From contig NZ_JADKSO010000004.1 in NCBI RefSeq assembly GCF_015351245.1, forward strand, positions 62,001 to 126,000: a DNA stretch of 64,000 nt, read 5' to 3'. Below the pieces are notes generated by a model that saw nothing but the letters and a program-made list of their open reading frames with translations, did not search any database and was not told the DNA's origin. Source of the stretch: Rathayibacter sp. VKM Ac-2879. Lineage in GTDB: Bacteria > Actinomycetota > Actinomycetes > Actinomycetales > Microbacteriaceae. This document shows, in pieces, positions 35,078 to 43,573 of the stretch; position 1 is the stretch's first letter; each line of letters starts with the position of its first letter. Position numbers and translations under genes: made by a program.

Positions 35078-37216
35078 ATGCAGCGCAGCACCGACCACGG
35101 GGTCTTCCACCTCCGCGCAGGAGGCACCAGCGTCATCGTCGACGCGCGCCCCGCGACCTTCCCCGCGATCGTGCACTGGGGCGCCGACCTCGGCGAGCTC
35201 TCCGACGCCGGACTCCGGGCGCTCTCCGACGCGGCCGTCCCGCAGCGCGTCTCCGGCGGCCTCGACGCCCCCGCCCCCTTCGGCCTCGTCGCAGTGGAGG
35301 CGGACGGCTGGCAGCACGCCCCCACGCTCGAGGGCACGCACGAGCGCACGGCTGCCTCGGAGCGCTTCACGGTCGAGACCGCGGAGCTCGTCGGCTCCGC
35401 CCTGCACCTCGTCGCGTCCGGCGCCCGGCTCAGGGTCACCGTCGACCTCGAGGTCGACTCCGCCGGTCTCCTCCTCCAACGCGCCCGGGTCGAGAACCTC
35501 GACGAGCGTCCCTTCCGCCTCGCGCGGCTCGACCTCGGCTTCCCGCTGCCGACGACCGCCCGCGAGATCCTCGACACCACCGGGCACCACCTCCGCGAGC
35601 GCCACCCGCAACGGCACGCGCTCACCATCGGCGAGCACACCCGCTCGACCCGCCGGGGGCGCCCGGGCGCCGATGCGACCCTCCTGGTCGCCGTTGGGAC
35701 TCCGGGCTTCGGCTGGGAGCGTGGGCTCGTCCACGGGGTGCATCTCGGCTGGAGCGGCAACTCCGAGATCCGTGCCCAGCGCACGCCGGAGGGGGTGTCG
35801 TTCGTCGCGGCCGGGGAGCTGCTGCGACCCGCGGAGGTCGAGCTCGCACACGGCGAGGGATACGAGACTCCGGTCGCCTACGGCTCCTGGGGCGACGGCC
35901 TCACCGCCCTGCAGGGCCGCTTCCATCGCTCGCTCCGCGCCCGCCCGCGGCATCCGACCACGCCGCGGCCGGTGACCCTCAACACCTGGGAAGCCGTCTA
36001 CTTCGACCACGACCTCGCCCGCCTCACCGCCCTGGCTGAGCGAGCGGCTCGCGTCGGGGTCGAGCGCTTCGTGCTCGACGACGGTTGGTTCGAAGGTCGG
36101 CGCGACGACACTGCAGGCCTCGGCGACTGGAGGGTCGACCGTGCCGTCTGGCCGCAGGGGCTCTCGCCGCTCATCGACGCGGTCACCGGTCTCGGCCTGC
36201 AGTTCGGGCTCTGGGTCGAGCCCGAGATGGTCAGCCTCGACTCTCGGCTGGCGCGCGAGCATCCGGAGTGGATCCTCGGGCCGGCCGGGCACCTCCCGCT
36301 CCCGGGCCGGCAGCAGCAGGTGCTCGATCTCTCCCAGCAGGGCGCCTACGACCACGTGCGCGACGCCCTCGACGCCCTCCTGGTCGAGTACCCGATCTCA
36401 TACCTCAAGTGGGACCACAACCGCGACCTTCTCGAGGCCGTCTCGCCCGCGACGGGCCGCGCGGCCGTGCACGAGAACGTGCGAGCCCTCTATCGCCTCC
36501 TCGACGAGCTGCGGGCCCGGCACCCCGGGCTCGAGATCGAATCGTGCGCCTCGGGAGGAGCCCGGGTCGATCTAGGGATCCTCGCCCGAACCGACCGCAT
36601 CTGGACGAGCGACTGCATCGATCCGTTCGAACGGCAGACGATCCAGCCGTACACCCAGGTGGTCGTGCCGCCCGAGCTGATGGGGCAGCACATCGGAGGC
36701 CCGTGGTCGCACTCGACGAAGCGCGTGCACTCGCTCGCCTTCCGCGCCGGCACGGCGCTCACCGGCCACCTCGGCATCGAGTGGGACGTCTCCCTCCTCG
36801 ATCGGGCGGCCGAGGAGGAGCTCGCCGCGTGGGTCGCGTTCCATCGCGAGCATCGCGCGCTGCTGCACTCCGGAGTCGTGGTGCGCGCCGACCTCGCCGA
36901 CGATGCGGCCTCGCTCTCGGGAGTCGTCGCCGTCGACCGCTCGTCGGCCCTGTTCGTCTATGCGCAGCTGCGCACCGGCGAGAGCTACCCGCCGGGCCGC
37001 GTGACGTTCCCCGGCCTCGACCCCCACCGGGCCTACTCCGTTCGGCTCGCGCCGATCAGCTCGCCCCTGGGCGGACCCGGTCAGTCGCCGCTGGGCTGGG
37101 CCGTCGACGGAACCGTCCTCAGCGGACACGTCCTCGCGACGGTCGGCGTGCAGGCGCCCGTCCTCGATCCCGAGCAGCTCGTCGTGCTCCTCGTCGAGGT
37201 GTCGTCGCCGGCCTGA
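35078..37216 (+). CDS. Alpha-galactosidase, glycoside hydrolase family 36
   Basis: 712 residues, the usual length of GH36 enzymes. N-terminal beta-sandwich, then the TIM barrel with RFVLDDGWFEGRRDD, the nucleophile Asp in SYLKWDHNRD, and the acid/base Asp in WTSDCIDPFERQ; C-terminal beta domain. No signal peptide, so it acts in the cytoplasm on imported melibiose or raffinose-type sugars. ATG at 35078 with AAAGGA three bases before it. No sugar transporter is adjacent; the nearest importer is peptide-type. Confidence 0.93.
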   Translation: MQRSTDHGVFHLRAGGTSVIVDARPATFPAIVHWGADLGELSDAGLRALSDAAVPQRVSGGLDAPAPFGLVAVEADGWQHAPTLEGTHERTAASERFTVETAELVGSALHLVASGARLRVTVDLEVDSAGLLLQRARVENLDERPFRLARLDLGFPLPTTAREILDTTGHHLRERHPQRHALTIGEHTRSTRRGRPGADATLLVAVGTPGFGWERGLVHGVHLGWSGNSEIRAQRTPEGVSFVAAGELLRPAEVELAHGEGYETPVAYGSWGDGLTALQGRFHRSLRARPRHPTTPRPVTLNTWEAVYFDHDLARLTALAERAARVGVERFVLDDGWFEGRRDDTAGLGDWRVDRAVWPQGLSPLIDAVTGLGLQFGLWVEPEMVSLDSRLAREHPEWILGPAGHLPLPGRQQQVLDLSQQGAYDHVRDALDALLVEYPISYLKWDHNRDLLEAVSPATGRAAVHENVRALYRLLDELRARHPGLEIESCASGGARVDLGILARTDRIWTSDCIDPFERQTIQPYTQVVVPPELMGQHIGGPWSHSTKRVHSLAFRAGTALTGHLGIEWDVSLLDRAAEEELAAWVAFHREHRALLHSGVVVRADLADDAASLSGVVAVDRSSALFVYAQLRTGESYPPGRVTFPGLDPHRAYSVRLAPISSPLGGPGQSPLGWAVDGTVLSGHVLATVGVQAPVLDPEQLVVLLVEVSSPA

Positions 37217-37276
37217 CGAAGGCCCGCCTCGCCTCCCCACTTCGCCGCACCGCCGCCACTCCCCGGACCCGCGGCG

Positions 37277-37282
37277 TACCGT
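37277..37282 (+). promoter_or_regulatory. -10 box TACCGT for a leaderless MoxR-like gene
   Basis: TACCGT ends seven bases before the GTG at 37290, which is immediately followed by ATG. No Shine-Dalgarno sequence at useful spacing. Confidence 0.45.
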
Positions 37283-37289
37283 AGCCGGG

Positions 37290-38675
37290 GTGATGCGCCC
37301 CACGATCCAGACCCTCGGCCAGCTCCGCGCCTCCGGGCATGTGCAGAAAAGCCTCCGCACCGAGATCCGCGACAACCTCCTCGCCGCGCTGCGCGAGGGA
37401 CGCGACCCCTGGCCGGGACTCCACGGTTTCGAGGACACCGTCATCCCCCAGGTCGAGCGTGCCGTGCTCGCCGGGCACGACATCGTGCTGCTGGGCGAGC
37501 GCGGGCAGGGCAAGACCCGCCTCCTCCGCACCCTCGCGGGGCTGCTCGACGAGTGGACGCCCGTCATCGAGGGCTCGGAACTGGGCGAGCACCCGTATGA
37601 GCCGATCACCTCGGTCAGCCGCCGCCGCGCGGCCGAGCTCGGCGACGAGCTGCCTGTCGCGTGGCGCCCGCGTGAGGAGCGCTACGTCGAGAAGCTCGCG
37701 ACTCCCGACACGAGCGTCGCCGACCTCATCGGCGACGTCGACCCGATGAAGGTCGCCGAGGGACGCAGCCTCGGCGACCCCGAGACCATCCACTTCGGCC
37801 TCATCCCGCGCAGCCATCGCGGCATCGTCGCGATCAACGAGCTGCCGGATCTCGCCGAACGCATCCAGGTCGCGATGCTCAACGTGATGGAGGAGCGGGA
37901 CATCCAGATCCGCGGCTACGTCCTCCGTCTCCCGCTCGACGTCCTCGTGGTCGCGAGCGCGAACCCCGAGGACTACACCAACCGCGGCCGCATCATCACC
38001 CCGCTCAAAGACCGGTTCGGAGCCGAGATCCGCACCCACTACCCGACGGCGCTCGCGGACGAGATCGCGGTCATCCGTCAAGAGGCCGATCTCGTCGCGA
38101 CGGTCCCCGACGCGCTGATCGAGATCCTCGCCCGCTTCACCCGGGCTCTGCGCGAGTCGAGCGCGGTCGACCAGCGCAGCGGAGTCAGCGCCCGCTTCGC
38201 CATCGCGGGTGCGGAGACCATCGCCGCGGCGGCCCTCCACCGGGCGACCCGGCGAGGAGAGGAGGAGGCCGTCGCACGGCCGATCGACCTCGAGACCGCG
38301 GTCGAGGTGCTCGGCGGCAAGGTCGAGTTCGAGTCCGGCGAGGAGGGCCGCGAGGACGAGATCCTCGACCACCTCCTCCGCCAGGCCATCGCCGAGACGG
38401 TGCGCGCCCACCTGCGCGGCATCGACCTCGGACCGCTCGTCGAGGCCGTCGAGGACGGAGCGATGATCACGACCGGCGAGCAGGTGACGGCGCGCGAGTT
38501 CCTCGCAGGGCTGCCGATCCTGGGCGAGGCGACGGTCTACGACGATCTCGCCGAGCGCCTCCAGGCCGACACCCCGGGGCGTCGCGCCGGAGCGATCGAG
38601 CTGGCCCTCGAGGGCCTCTACCTCTCGCGCCGGCTGAGCAAGGAGACGGGCGGAGGCGAGGCCGTCTATGGCTGA
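37290..38675 (+). CDS. MoxR-like / magnesium-chelatase-type AAA+ ATPase
   Basis: 461 residues. Walker A VLLGERGQGKTR, Walker B region GIVAINELPDLAERIQVAML, arginine-finger region NRGRIITPLKDRFGAEI, and sensor 2 in SARFAIAGAETI, as in the chelatase I/MoxR clade. Starts GTG-ATG at 37290/37293; the leaderless spacing favours 37290. Its stop lies eight bases inside the downstream VWA gene, so the two are coupled. MoxR-VWA pairs act as chaperone-like remodelling machines; the client is not known. Confidence 0.9.
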   Translation: MMRPTIQTLGQLRASGHVQKSLRTEIRDNLLAALREGRDPWPGLHGFEDTVIPQVERAVLAGHDIVLLGERGQGKTRLLRTLAGLLDEWTPVIEGSELGEHPYEPITSVSRRRAAELGDELPVAWRPREERYVEKLATPDTSVADLIGDVDPMKVAEGRSLGDPETIHFGLIPRSHRGIVAINELPDLAERIQVAMLNVMEERDIQIRGYVLRLPLDVLVVASANPEDYTNRGRIITPLKDRFGAEIRTHYPTALADEIAVIRQEADLVATVPDALIEILARFTRALRESSAVDQRSGVSARFAIAGAETIAAAALHRATRRGEEEAVARPIDLETAVEVLGGKVEFESGEEGREDEILDHLLRQAIAETVRAHLRGIDLGPLVEAVEDGAMITTGEQVTAREFLAGLPILGEATVYDDLAERLQADTPGRRAGAIELALEGLYLSRRLSKETGGGEAVYG

Positions 38676-40701
38676 CGCCCGCCGCGGCAATCGGAGGCTC
38701 GGACGCGACGCGCGCTACGCGAAGTACGCGGGCGGACCGGATCCGCTCGCGCCTCCGGTCGACCTGTCGGAGGCACTCGACGCCATCGGCGAGGACGTCA
38801 TGGCCGGCACGTTCCCCGAACGCGCGCTGCGCGAGCTCCTGCGCCGGGGCACCCGTGACCGCGAGGGACTCGACGAGCTCGCCGCGCGGGTGGCCGCGCG
38901 CCGCCGCGAACTGACGCGGAGGAACAACCTCGACGGAACCCTCCGCGAGATCCGTGAGCTGCTCGATTGGGCGGTGCTCGCCGAGCGCAAGCAGCTCGCG
39001 CGCGACACCGAGCTCGACGACGGCGAGCGCGCGCTCGCCGAGATCCAGCTCGACAGCCTCCCCGCCGCGCCGGCCGCCGCGGTCTCGGCGCTCGGCGGCT
39101 ACCGCTGGCAGAGTGCCGAGGCGCGTGCCCACTTCGAGAAGATCCGCGAGCTCCTGGGCCGCGAGCTGCTCGATCAGCGCTTCGAGGGCATGAAGCAGGC
39201 GCTCGAGAACGCGAGCGACGACGACCGCGCCGCGATCGACGCGATGCTGCGCGACCTGAACGAGCTGCTCGAAGCACATGCCCGAGGCGAGGACACCTCC
39301 GAGCAGTTCGACGACTTCATGGGCCGCCACGGCGAGCACTTCCCCGAGGCGCCGGAGTCGGTCGAGGAGCTCGTCGACGCCCTGGCCGCCCGCGCCGCCG
39401 CGGCGCAGTGGCTGCGCAACTCCTTGACGCAGGAGCAGCGCGACGAGCTCGACGCCCTCGCCCAGCAGGCCTTCGGCACGCCCGAGCTGATGCGCTCGCT
39501 CGGCCGACTCGACGACACCCTTCGCGGTCTGCGTCCGGGAGAGGACTGGGGCGGCTCCGAGCGGATGGAGGGCGAGCAGGGCCTCGGCCTCGGTGACGGC
39601 ACCGGGGTGTTCCAGGAGCTGGCCGACCTCGACGCTCTCGCCGACCAGCTCGCTCAGCCCTCCGAGCGCTCGAGCCTCGATGACCTCGACCTCGATCTTC
39701 TCGCCCGCCGCCTCGGCGACGACGCCGCCGTCGACGCGCAGACGCTGAAGCGGCTCGAGCGGGCATTGCGCGACTCCGGCACCCTGCGCCGCGGCTCCGA
39801 CGGCCGCATGACCCTCACCCCCAAGGCCATGAGGCAGCTCGGCAAGGCCCTGCTGCGCGACATCGCCGAGAGCGTGTCGAGCCGCCGGGGCGCCCGCGAC
39901 GTGCGCCGCTCGGGCGCCGCCGGCGAACGCTCGGGAGCGACGCGTGCGTGGGAGTTCGGCGACACCGAGGCTTGGGACGTCGCCCGCACCATCACCAACG
40001 CCCTCACCCACAGGGCGGCCGAGGGCCTCGGACCGGTTCGCCTCGAGATGGGCGACGTGGAGGTGCACGAGACGGAGGCGCGGACGCAGGCCTGCGTCGC
40101 GCTGCTGGTCGACACCTCCTTCTCGATGGCGATGGACGGCCGGTGGGTGCCGATGAAGCGCACCGCACTCGCCCTGCACACCCTGATCTCGAGCCGGTTT
40201 CGTGGCGATGCCCTCCAGCTGATCGCTTTCGGACGCCGCGCAGAGGTGATGGACGTCGAGCAGCTCGTCGGCCTCGATGCCGAATGGGACAAGGGCACCA
40301 ACCTGCATCACGCGCTGCTGCTGGCCAACCGCCACTTCCGCAAGCACCCGAACGCGAAGCCGGTGCTGCTGATCGTCACCGATGGTGAGCCGACCGCGCA
40401 TCTCGAGCCGGACGGCGACGTGTTCTTCGACTACCCGCCTGATCCGGTGACCGTTGCCGTCTCGGTCCGGGAGCTCGACGCCTCCGTCCGCCTCGGCGCG
40501 CATACGACGTTCTTCCGGCTGGGGGAGGATCCGGGCCTTGCCCGCTTCATCGACTCCCTCGCCCGCCGGGTGGGCGGCTCGGTGGTGAACCCGGAGGCGG
40601 ACCAGCTCGGTGCCGCCGTCGTCTCGTCTTATCTCGGTGCCCGCGGAGGCGCGGGACGGCCGCCCGGCGAGGAGCTGTTCGGCCGCGGGTGGAGCTTCTG
40701 A
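38668..40701 (+). CDS. VWA-domain protein, partner of MoxR-like ATPase
   Basis: 677 residues. A long charged alpha-helical N-terminal part (about 1-440), rich in Glu/Arg/Leu, is followed by a von Willebrand A domain near the C-terminus. The MIDAS motif is DTSFSMAMDG (DxSxS), with later metal ligands in KGTNLHHAL and the TDGEPT segment. No signal peptide, so cytoplasmic. Overlaps the ATPase gene by eight bases. Function inferred from the pair: metal-dependent binding of a client that the AAA+ ring remodels. Confidence 0.9.
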   Translation: MADARRGNRRLGRDARYAKYAGGPDPLAPPVDLSEALDAIGEDVMAGTFPERALRELLRRGTRDREGLDELAARVAARRRELTRRNNLDGTLREIRELLDWAVLAERKQLARDTELDDGERALAEIQLDSLPAAPAAAVSALGGYRWQSAEARAHFEKIRELLGRELLDQRFEGMKQALENASDDDRAAIDAMLRDLNELLEAHARGEDTSEQFDDFMGRHGEHFPEAPESVEELVDALAARAAAAQWLRNSLTQEQRDELDALAQQAFGTPELMRSLGRLDDTLRGLRPGEDWGGSERMEGEQGLGLGDGTGVFQELADLDALADQLAQPSERSSLDDLDLDLLARRLGDDAAVDAQTLKRLERALRDSGTLRRGSDGRMTLTPKAMRQLGKALLRDIAESVSSRRGARDVRRSGAAGERSGATRAWEFGDTEAWDVARTITNALTHRAAEGLGPVRLEMGDVEVHETEARTQACVALLVDTSFSMAMDGRWVPMKRTALALHTLISSRFRGDALQLIAFGRRAEVMDVEQLVGLDAEWDKGTNLHHALLLANRHFRKHPNAKPVLLIVTDGEPTAHLEPDGDVFFDYPPDPVTVAVSVRELDASVRLGAHTTFFRLGEDPGLARFIDSLARRVGGSVVNPEADQLGAAVVSSYLGARGGAGRPPGEELFGRGWSF

Positions 40702-40722
40702 CCCGTCCGGAGTCGGGGTTCT

Positions 40723-40809
40723 GTTCACAATTCAGGATGAAAGGCGTGAAGGCCCGCGCGGTTCCGCATGTTTGCGTTTCGCCCGAGGCGTTCATCCTGG
40801 ATTGTGAAC
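40723..40809. repeat. Family B intergenic palindrome, copy 2
   Basis: 87 bases. Arms GTTCACAATTCAGGATGAA and TTCATCCTGGATTGTGAAC pair almost perfectly. Same arms and partly the same centre as the copy at 28711. Lies between two convergent genes. Confidence 0.85.
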
Positions 40810-40829
40810 GGCATCGGCGTCGAATTGCC

Positions 40830-41594
40830 TCAGAACAGCGGCCACGGCACCGCCGGCATGTCGCCGAGCGGCCCCGGGAAGCGCCCGCGTGCCCGCAGAC
40901 GCTCGCAGCGGCGCGCGAACGCCGCCACCTCCTCCTCGGTGAGGAGCTCACCGAGCATCGCCCCTAGTCCTCCGTCGAGCTGCGAACGGAGGGAGGTGAG
41001 CCCCGCCAGCTCGTCCGCGGTGAGCGGCTCGCCGACCCAGCCCCAGAGCACGGTCCGCAGCTTGTGCTCCGCGTGGAACGTCAGCCCGTGGTCGACGCCG
41101 TAGCGGTGCCCGTCGGGCATCGCGAGCACGTGCCCGCCCTTGCGGTCGGCGTTGTTCGTCACCACGTCGAACACCGCCATCCGCCGCAGCGCCGCGGAGT
41201 CCTCGTGCACGAGCGAGACGTCGCGATTCTGGGCGTCGTTGCCGTCGAGCACGTGCCGCCAGCCCTCGGGCACCGCGCCGGCGAGCACCAGGTCGACAGC
41301 GTCCTGCTCGGGGTCCACGTCCTGCCAGAGTTGCACCATGCCCGGCCCGAGCGGCCCGTCGCGCAGCCAGGTGCGCGGCACGACGTTCCAGGCCAGCGCC
41401 TCAGAGGCGAGGTAGGCGGCCGCCTCACGCCCCGCCAACACCCCGTCGGGAAAGTCCCAGAGCGGCTTCTCGCCTGAGATCGGCTTGTAGACGACCGTCG
41501 TGTCGCCGAGGCGTGCGAGGAAGGTCGCGTTCGAGGCGGTCGCGATGCGACCGGTCAGCTCCAGTTCGCCGTCGAGCCCGGCCGCGTGGCTCAT
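40830..41594 (-). CDS. SCO1664-family protein (PI3/4-kinase-like fold)
   Basis: 254 residues. Kinase-like features: TTVVYKPISGEKPLWDF (candidate ATP-binding Lys), REAAAYLASEALAW, and a catalytic-loop-like DVVTNNADRKGGH followed by GVDHGLTFH, resembling phosphatidylinositol-kinase-like proteins of Actinobacteria. ATG at 41594 overlaps the stop of the DUF3090 gene (ATGA). Part of a conserved trio with DUF3090 and a histidine-phosphatase-like protein. Substrate unknown. Confidence 0.88.
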   Translation of the reverse strand: MSHAAGLDGELELTGRIATASNATFLARLGDTTVVYKPISGEKPLWDFPDGVLAGREAAAYLASEALAWNVVPRTWLRDGPLGPGMVQLWQDVDPEQDAVDLVLAGAVPEGWRHVLDGNDAQNRDVSLVHEDSAALRRMAVFDVVTNNADRKGGHVLAMPDGHRYGVDHGLTFHAEHKLRTVLWGWVGEPLTADELAGLTSLRSQLDGGLGAMLGELLTEEEVAAFARRCERLRARGRFPGPLGDMPAVPWPLF

Positions 41595-42124
41595 GCGAGC
41601 GGGCAGTCGTGCCCGTCGGGGTCCATCGGGTCGCCGCAGCGGGGGCAGAGCGGGCGGCCGGCGCCGACCACTTCGAGCGTGCGCTTGGCGAAGGCGCGGG
41701 CGGTGCCCACCGGGATCCGCACGTGGAGCATCTCGGTCGGCTCCGGCTCGGGCTCCTCCGCCGAGTCGCCCTCGTCGAGCGGGAACGCCTCGATCACGAT
41801 CTGCGCGGTCGTCGGATCCCAGCCGAGGCTGATCCCTCCGACGCGGAACTCCGGCTCTACGGGCTGGTCGAGAGGGTCGTTGTCGACGAGCTCCGGAGGC
41901 GTTCCCGCCGGCACGCTCACCGGATTGCCCTGCGAGGTCATCAGCTGGTCGAGGATCTCGTCGATTTTCTCGGCGAGCAGCGCCGATTGCTGCTTCTCAA
42001 GCCCGACGCTGACGACGCGGGTGCCTGCTTTGGCCTGCAGATAGAAGGAGCGGGATCCGGGTGAGCCGATCGTGCCGACGACGACGCGATCGGGCCAGTC
42101 GAATCCGTGGACGATCGAAGGCAT
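41591..42124 (-). CDS. DUF3090 family protein
   Basis: 177 residues. The conserved start MPSIVHGFDWPDRVVVGTIG and a C-terminal zinc-knuckle-like CPRCGDPMDPDGHDC are hallmarks of DUF3090. ATG at 42124 with TAGACT seven bases before it (leaderless); open frame further upstream is not needed. Almost always beside SCO1664- and MSMEG_4193-type genes in Actinobacteria. The function of the trio is not established. Confidence 0.88.
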   Translation of the reverse strand: MPSIVHGFDWPDRVVVGTIGSPGSRSFYLQAKAGTRVVSVGLEKQQSALLAEKIDEILDQLMTSQGNPVSVPAGTPPELVDNDPLDQPVEPEFRVGGISLGWDPTTAQIVIEAFPLDEGDSAEEPEPEPTEMLHVRIPVGTARAFAKRTLEVVGAGRPLCPRCGDPMDPDGHDCPLA

Positions 42125-42131
42125 GCCGTCC

Positions 42132-42137
42132 AGTCTA
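42132..42137 (-). promoter_or_regulatory. -10 box TAGACT for the DUF3090 gene
   Basis: Minus-strand TAGACT ends seven bases before the ATG at 42124, consistent with a leaderless transcript. Confidence 0.45.
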
Positions 42138-42284
42138 CGAGCCGTCGCTCGCGTGCAGGCAGAGCGATCGTGTACGGCGCAGGGGATGCTCGGGAGGCGG
42201 AGGACTCCGTGCGCTCGAGCGTCGGCATGCGGCACCGCCCGCCTCCTCGTCGGGAGGCAACGCGGTTCGGGGGCCACGACAGCG

Positions 42285-42313
42285 TTGACCTTGCACGGGA
42301 CCACTGTTACCGT
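42285..42313 (+). promoter_or_regulatory. Sigma-70-type promoter with extended -10, no gene behind it
   Basis: TTGACC (42285-42290), a spacer of 17 bases, and TACCGT (42308-42313) preceded by TGT as an extended -10. This is the best match to a housekeeping promoter in the window, yet no credible plus-strand gene follows within 1 kb. Confidence 0.55.
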
Positions 42314-42538
42314 GAACAAAATCGCTCCACCGGGCGGCGTCCGAGACCTCGACGAGGAGGTCACGCCTGATTCCACAGTGGTCGATGCGCTGGCCGACCG
42401 GTCTCCCCTTCCCGCACTCCCCACGGGCATCGGCGATCGTCACGGCCTCTCCTGCTCCCGGGGGCGCGCCGACGTGACGGTGCGCCTCCGGGCCCCATGA
42501 CCTTTCCTCCACGGACGCCACGGCGTCGGCCGCTCCGG

Positions 42539-42596
42539 CCCCCGAGACGGGGATCCGCTCGTCCCCCCACGAGCGGGTCCCTCCTCGTCTCCGGGG
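42539..42596. terminator. Long hairpin with a six-C loop
   Basis: A 12-bp inner stem (42551-42562 with 42569-42580, one G-U pair) closes a loop of exactly six C on the plus strand. An outer stem of about 11 bp (CCCCCGAGACG with CGTCTCCGGGG, one mismatch) surrounds it. It lies just behind the phosphatase stop on the minus strand, so a terminator is the simple reading. On the plus strand a C6 loop recalls 6C RNA hairpins. Confidence 0.6.
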
Positions 42597-42602
42597 TCCC
42601 GA

Positions 42603-43301
42603 TCACTCGTGGCCCCTACCGCCTCCGACCGTGCTGTCGTTCACCGGGCGGGCTGTGGTGTCGCTCGCGCGCAACCAGCCGAGCTCGCCCGCGTCCGTGT
42701 TCATCGCAATGACCTCGGGCCGGTCCTCTCCGTAGCGGATGATCGACACCGACGCCGGCCCGACGCTCAGCCGCTGGAACAGGTCGAGATGCATGCCGAG
42801 GGCGTCGGCGAGGATCGCCTTGATGATGTCCCCGTGGCTGACTGCGGCCCACGCCGCGCGCGGCCCATGCTGCTCGCTCACTGCCGCGTCGTGTTTCCTG
42901 ATCGCCGCGACGGCGCGGGCCTGCATGGCTGCCAGTCCTTCGCCTCCGGGGAAGACGGCGGCCGAGGGGTGGTTTTGCACTGTTGTCCAGAGCGGTTCTT
43001 TCGCGAGTTCGCGGAGGGAGCGGCCTTGCCAGTGCCCGTAGTCGCATTCGGTGATGCCGTGTTCGATGGTGGTGGCGGGGGAGTGGGGCTGGCGATCGAG
43101 GATCGCGCGGGTCGTCTGGCGACATCGTTCGAGTGGGCTCGATACCACGGAGGTCAAGTCCACTGCGGCAAGTCGCTCGCTGGTGCGCGCGGCCTGCGCG
43201 CGTCCTGCCTCGTCGAGGTGTACTCCGGCGGTACGTCCGGCGAGGATCCCGGCCGTGTTGGCCGTCGTGCGGCCGTGCCGGACGAGCAGGAGGGTGGGCA
43301 T
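42603..43301 (-). CDS. MSMEG_4193-family histidine phosphatase-like protein
   Basis: 232 residues of the phosphoglycerate mutase/histidine phosphatase superfamily. The catalytic RHG box is LLVRHGRTTANT; supporting residues appear in VVSSPLERCRQTT, GITECDYGHWQG and AAVSHGDIIKAIL. ATG at 43301 with TACGCT six bases before it (leaderless). Third member of the trio with SCO1664 and DUF3090 proteins; a phosphatase or mutase activity is inferred from the motif. Confidence 0.9.
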   Translation of the reverse strand: MPTLLLVRHGRTTANTAGILAGRTAGVHLDEAGRAQAARTSERLAAVDLTSVVSSPLERCRQTTRAILDRQPHSPATTIEHGITECDYGHWQGRSLRELAKEPLWTTVQNHPSAAVFPGGEGLAAMQARAVAAIRKHDAAVSEQHGPRAAWAAVSHGDIIKAILADALGMHLDLFQRLSVGPASVSIIRYGEDRPEVIAMNTDAGELGWLRASDTTARPVNDSTVGGGRGHE

Positions 43302-43307
43302 GGGGCC

Positions 43308-43313
43308 AGCGTA
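43308..43313 (-). promoter_or_regulatory. -10 box TACGCT for the histidine phosphatase gene
   Basis: Minus-strand TACGCT ends six bases before the ATG at 43301; leaderless arrangement. Confidence 0.45.
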
Positions 43314-43573
43314 GGCGGGGTGCGCTGTGACCGGGCCGGTGACCGAAGGTTCGGCGACGCCCCGGCGTCCCCGTACTTCGGGGCGCCCCCACCTCGGTCG
43401 ACCGCGAAGAGATCGCCCGGCTGAGCGGCTTCACCCGGCCGCGGCCCTGGCGGCGGCACTCCGCTCCGCCGACGCCGAGGAGCGCGTCTCCGCCCTGCGA
43501 GGGATGCCTCCTCCCCCTGTCCCTCCTTAGGGTGGGAGGAGCGGCCGCCCACCGCGGCCCGGAAGGGACACAC

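Larger units (their letters stand above)
42125..42602. other. 478-base gap within the DUF3090 trio, with a strong promoter and a long hairpin
   Basis: Between DUF3090 (start 42124) and the phosphatase stop (42603), both on the minus strand. It carries the DUF3090 -10 box, a plus-strand promoter at 42285-42313, and a long hairpin at 42539-42596. A 62-codon plus-strand frame from a GTG at 42312 to 42500 exists but overlaps the -10 box and looks like no protein. Possible noncoding RNA. Confidence 0.55.

Noticed and set aside
42312-42500. A 62-codon plus-strand gene starting at GTG
   Set aside because: The start overlaps the predicted -10 box, there is no ribosome binding site, and the product resembles no protein; noncoding is more likely.
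42539-42596. Calling the C6-loop hairpin a 6C RNA
   Set aside because: Only one C-rich loop is visible, whereas 6C RNAs have two; kept as a finding, not an annotation.
43327-43530. A small plus-strand gene in the gap before the ABC exporter
   Set aside because: Composition is Arg/Pro/Ala-rich as in random frames of GC-rich DNA; no start signal and no recognisable domain.
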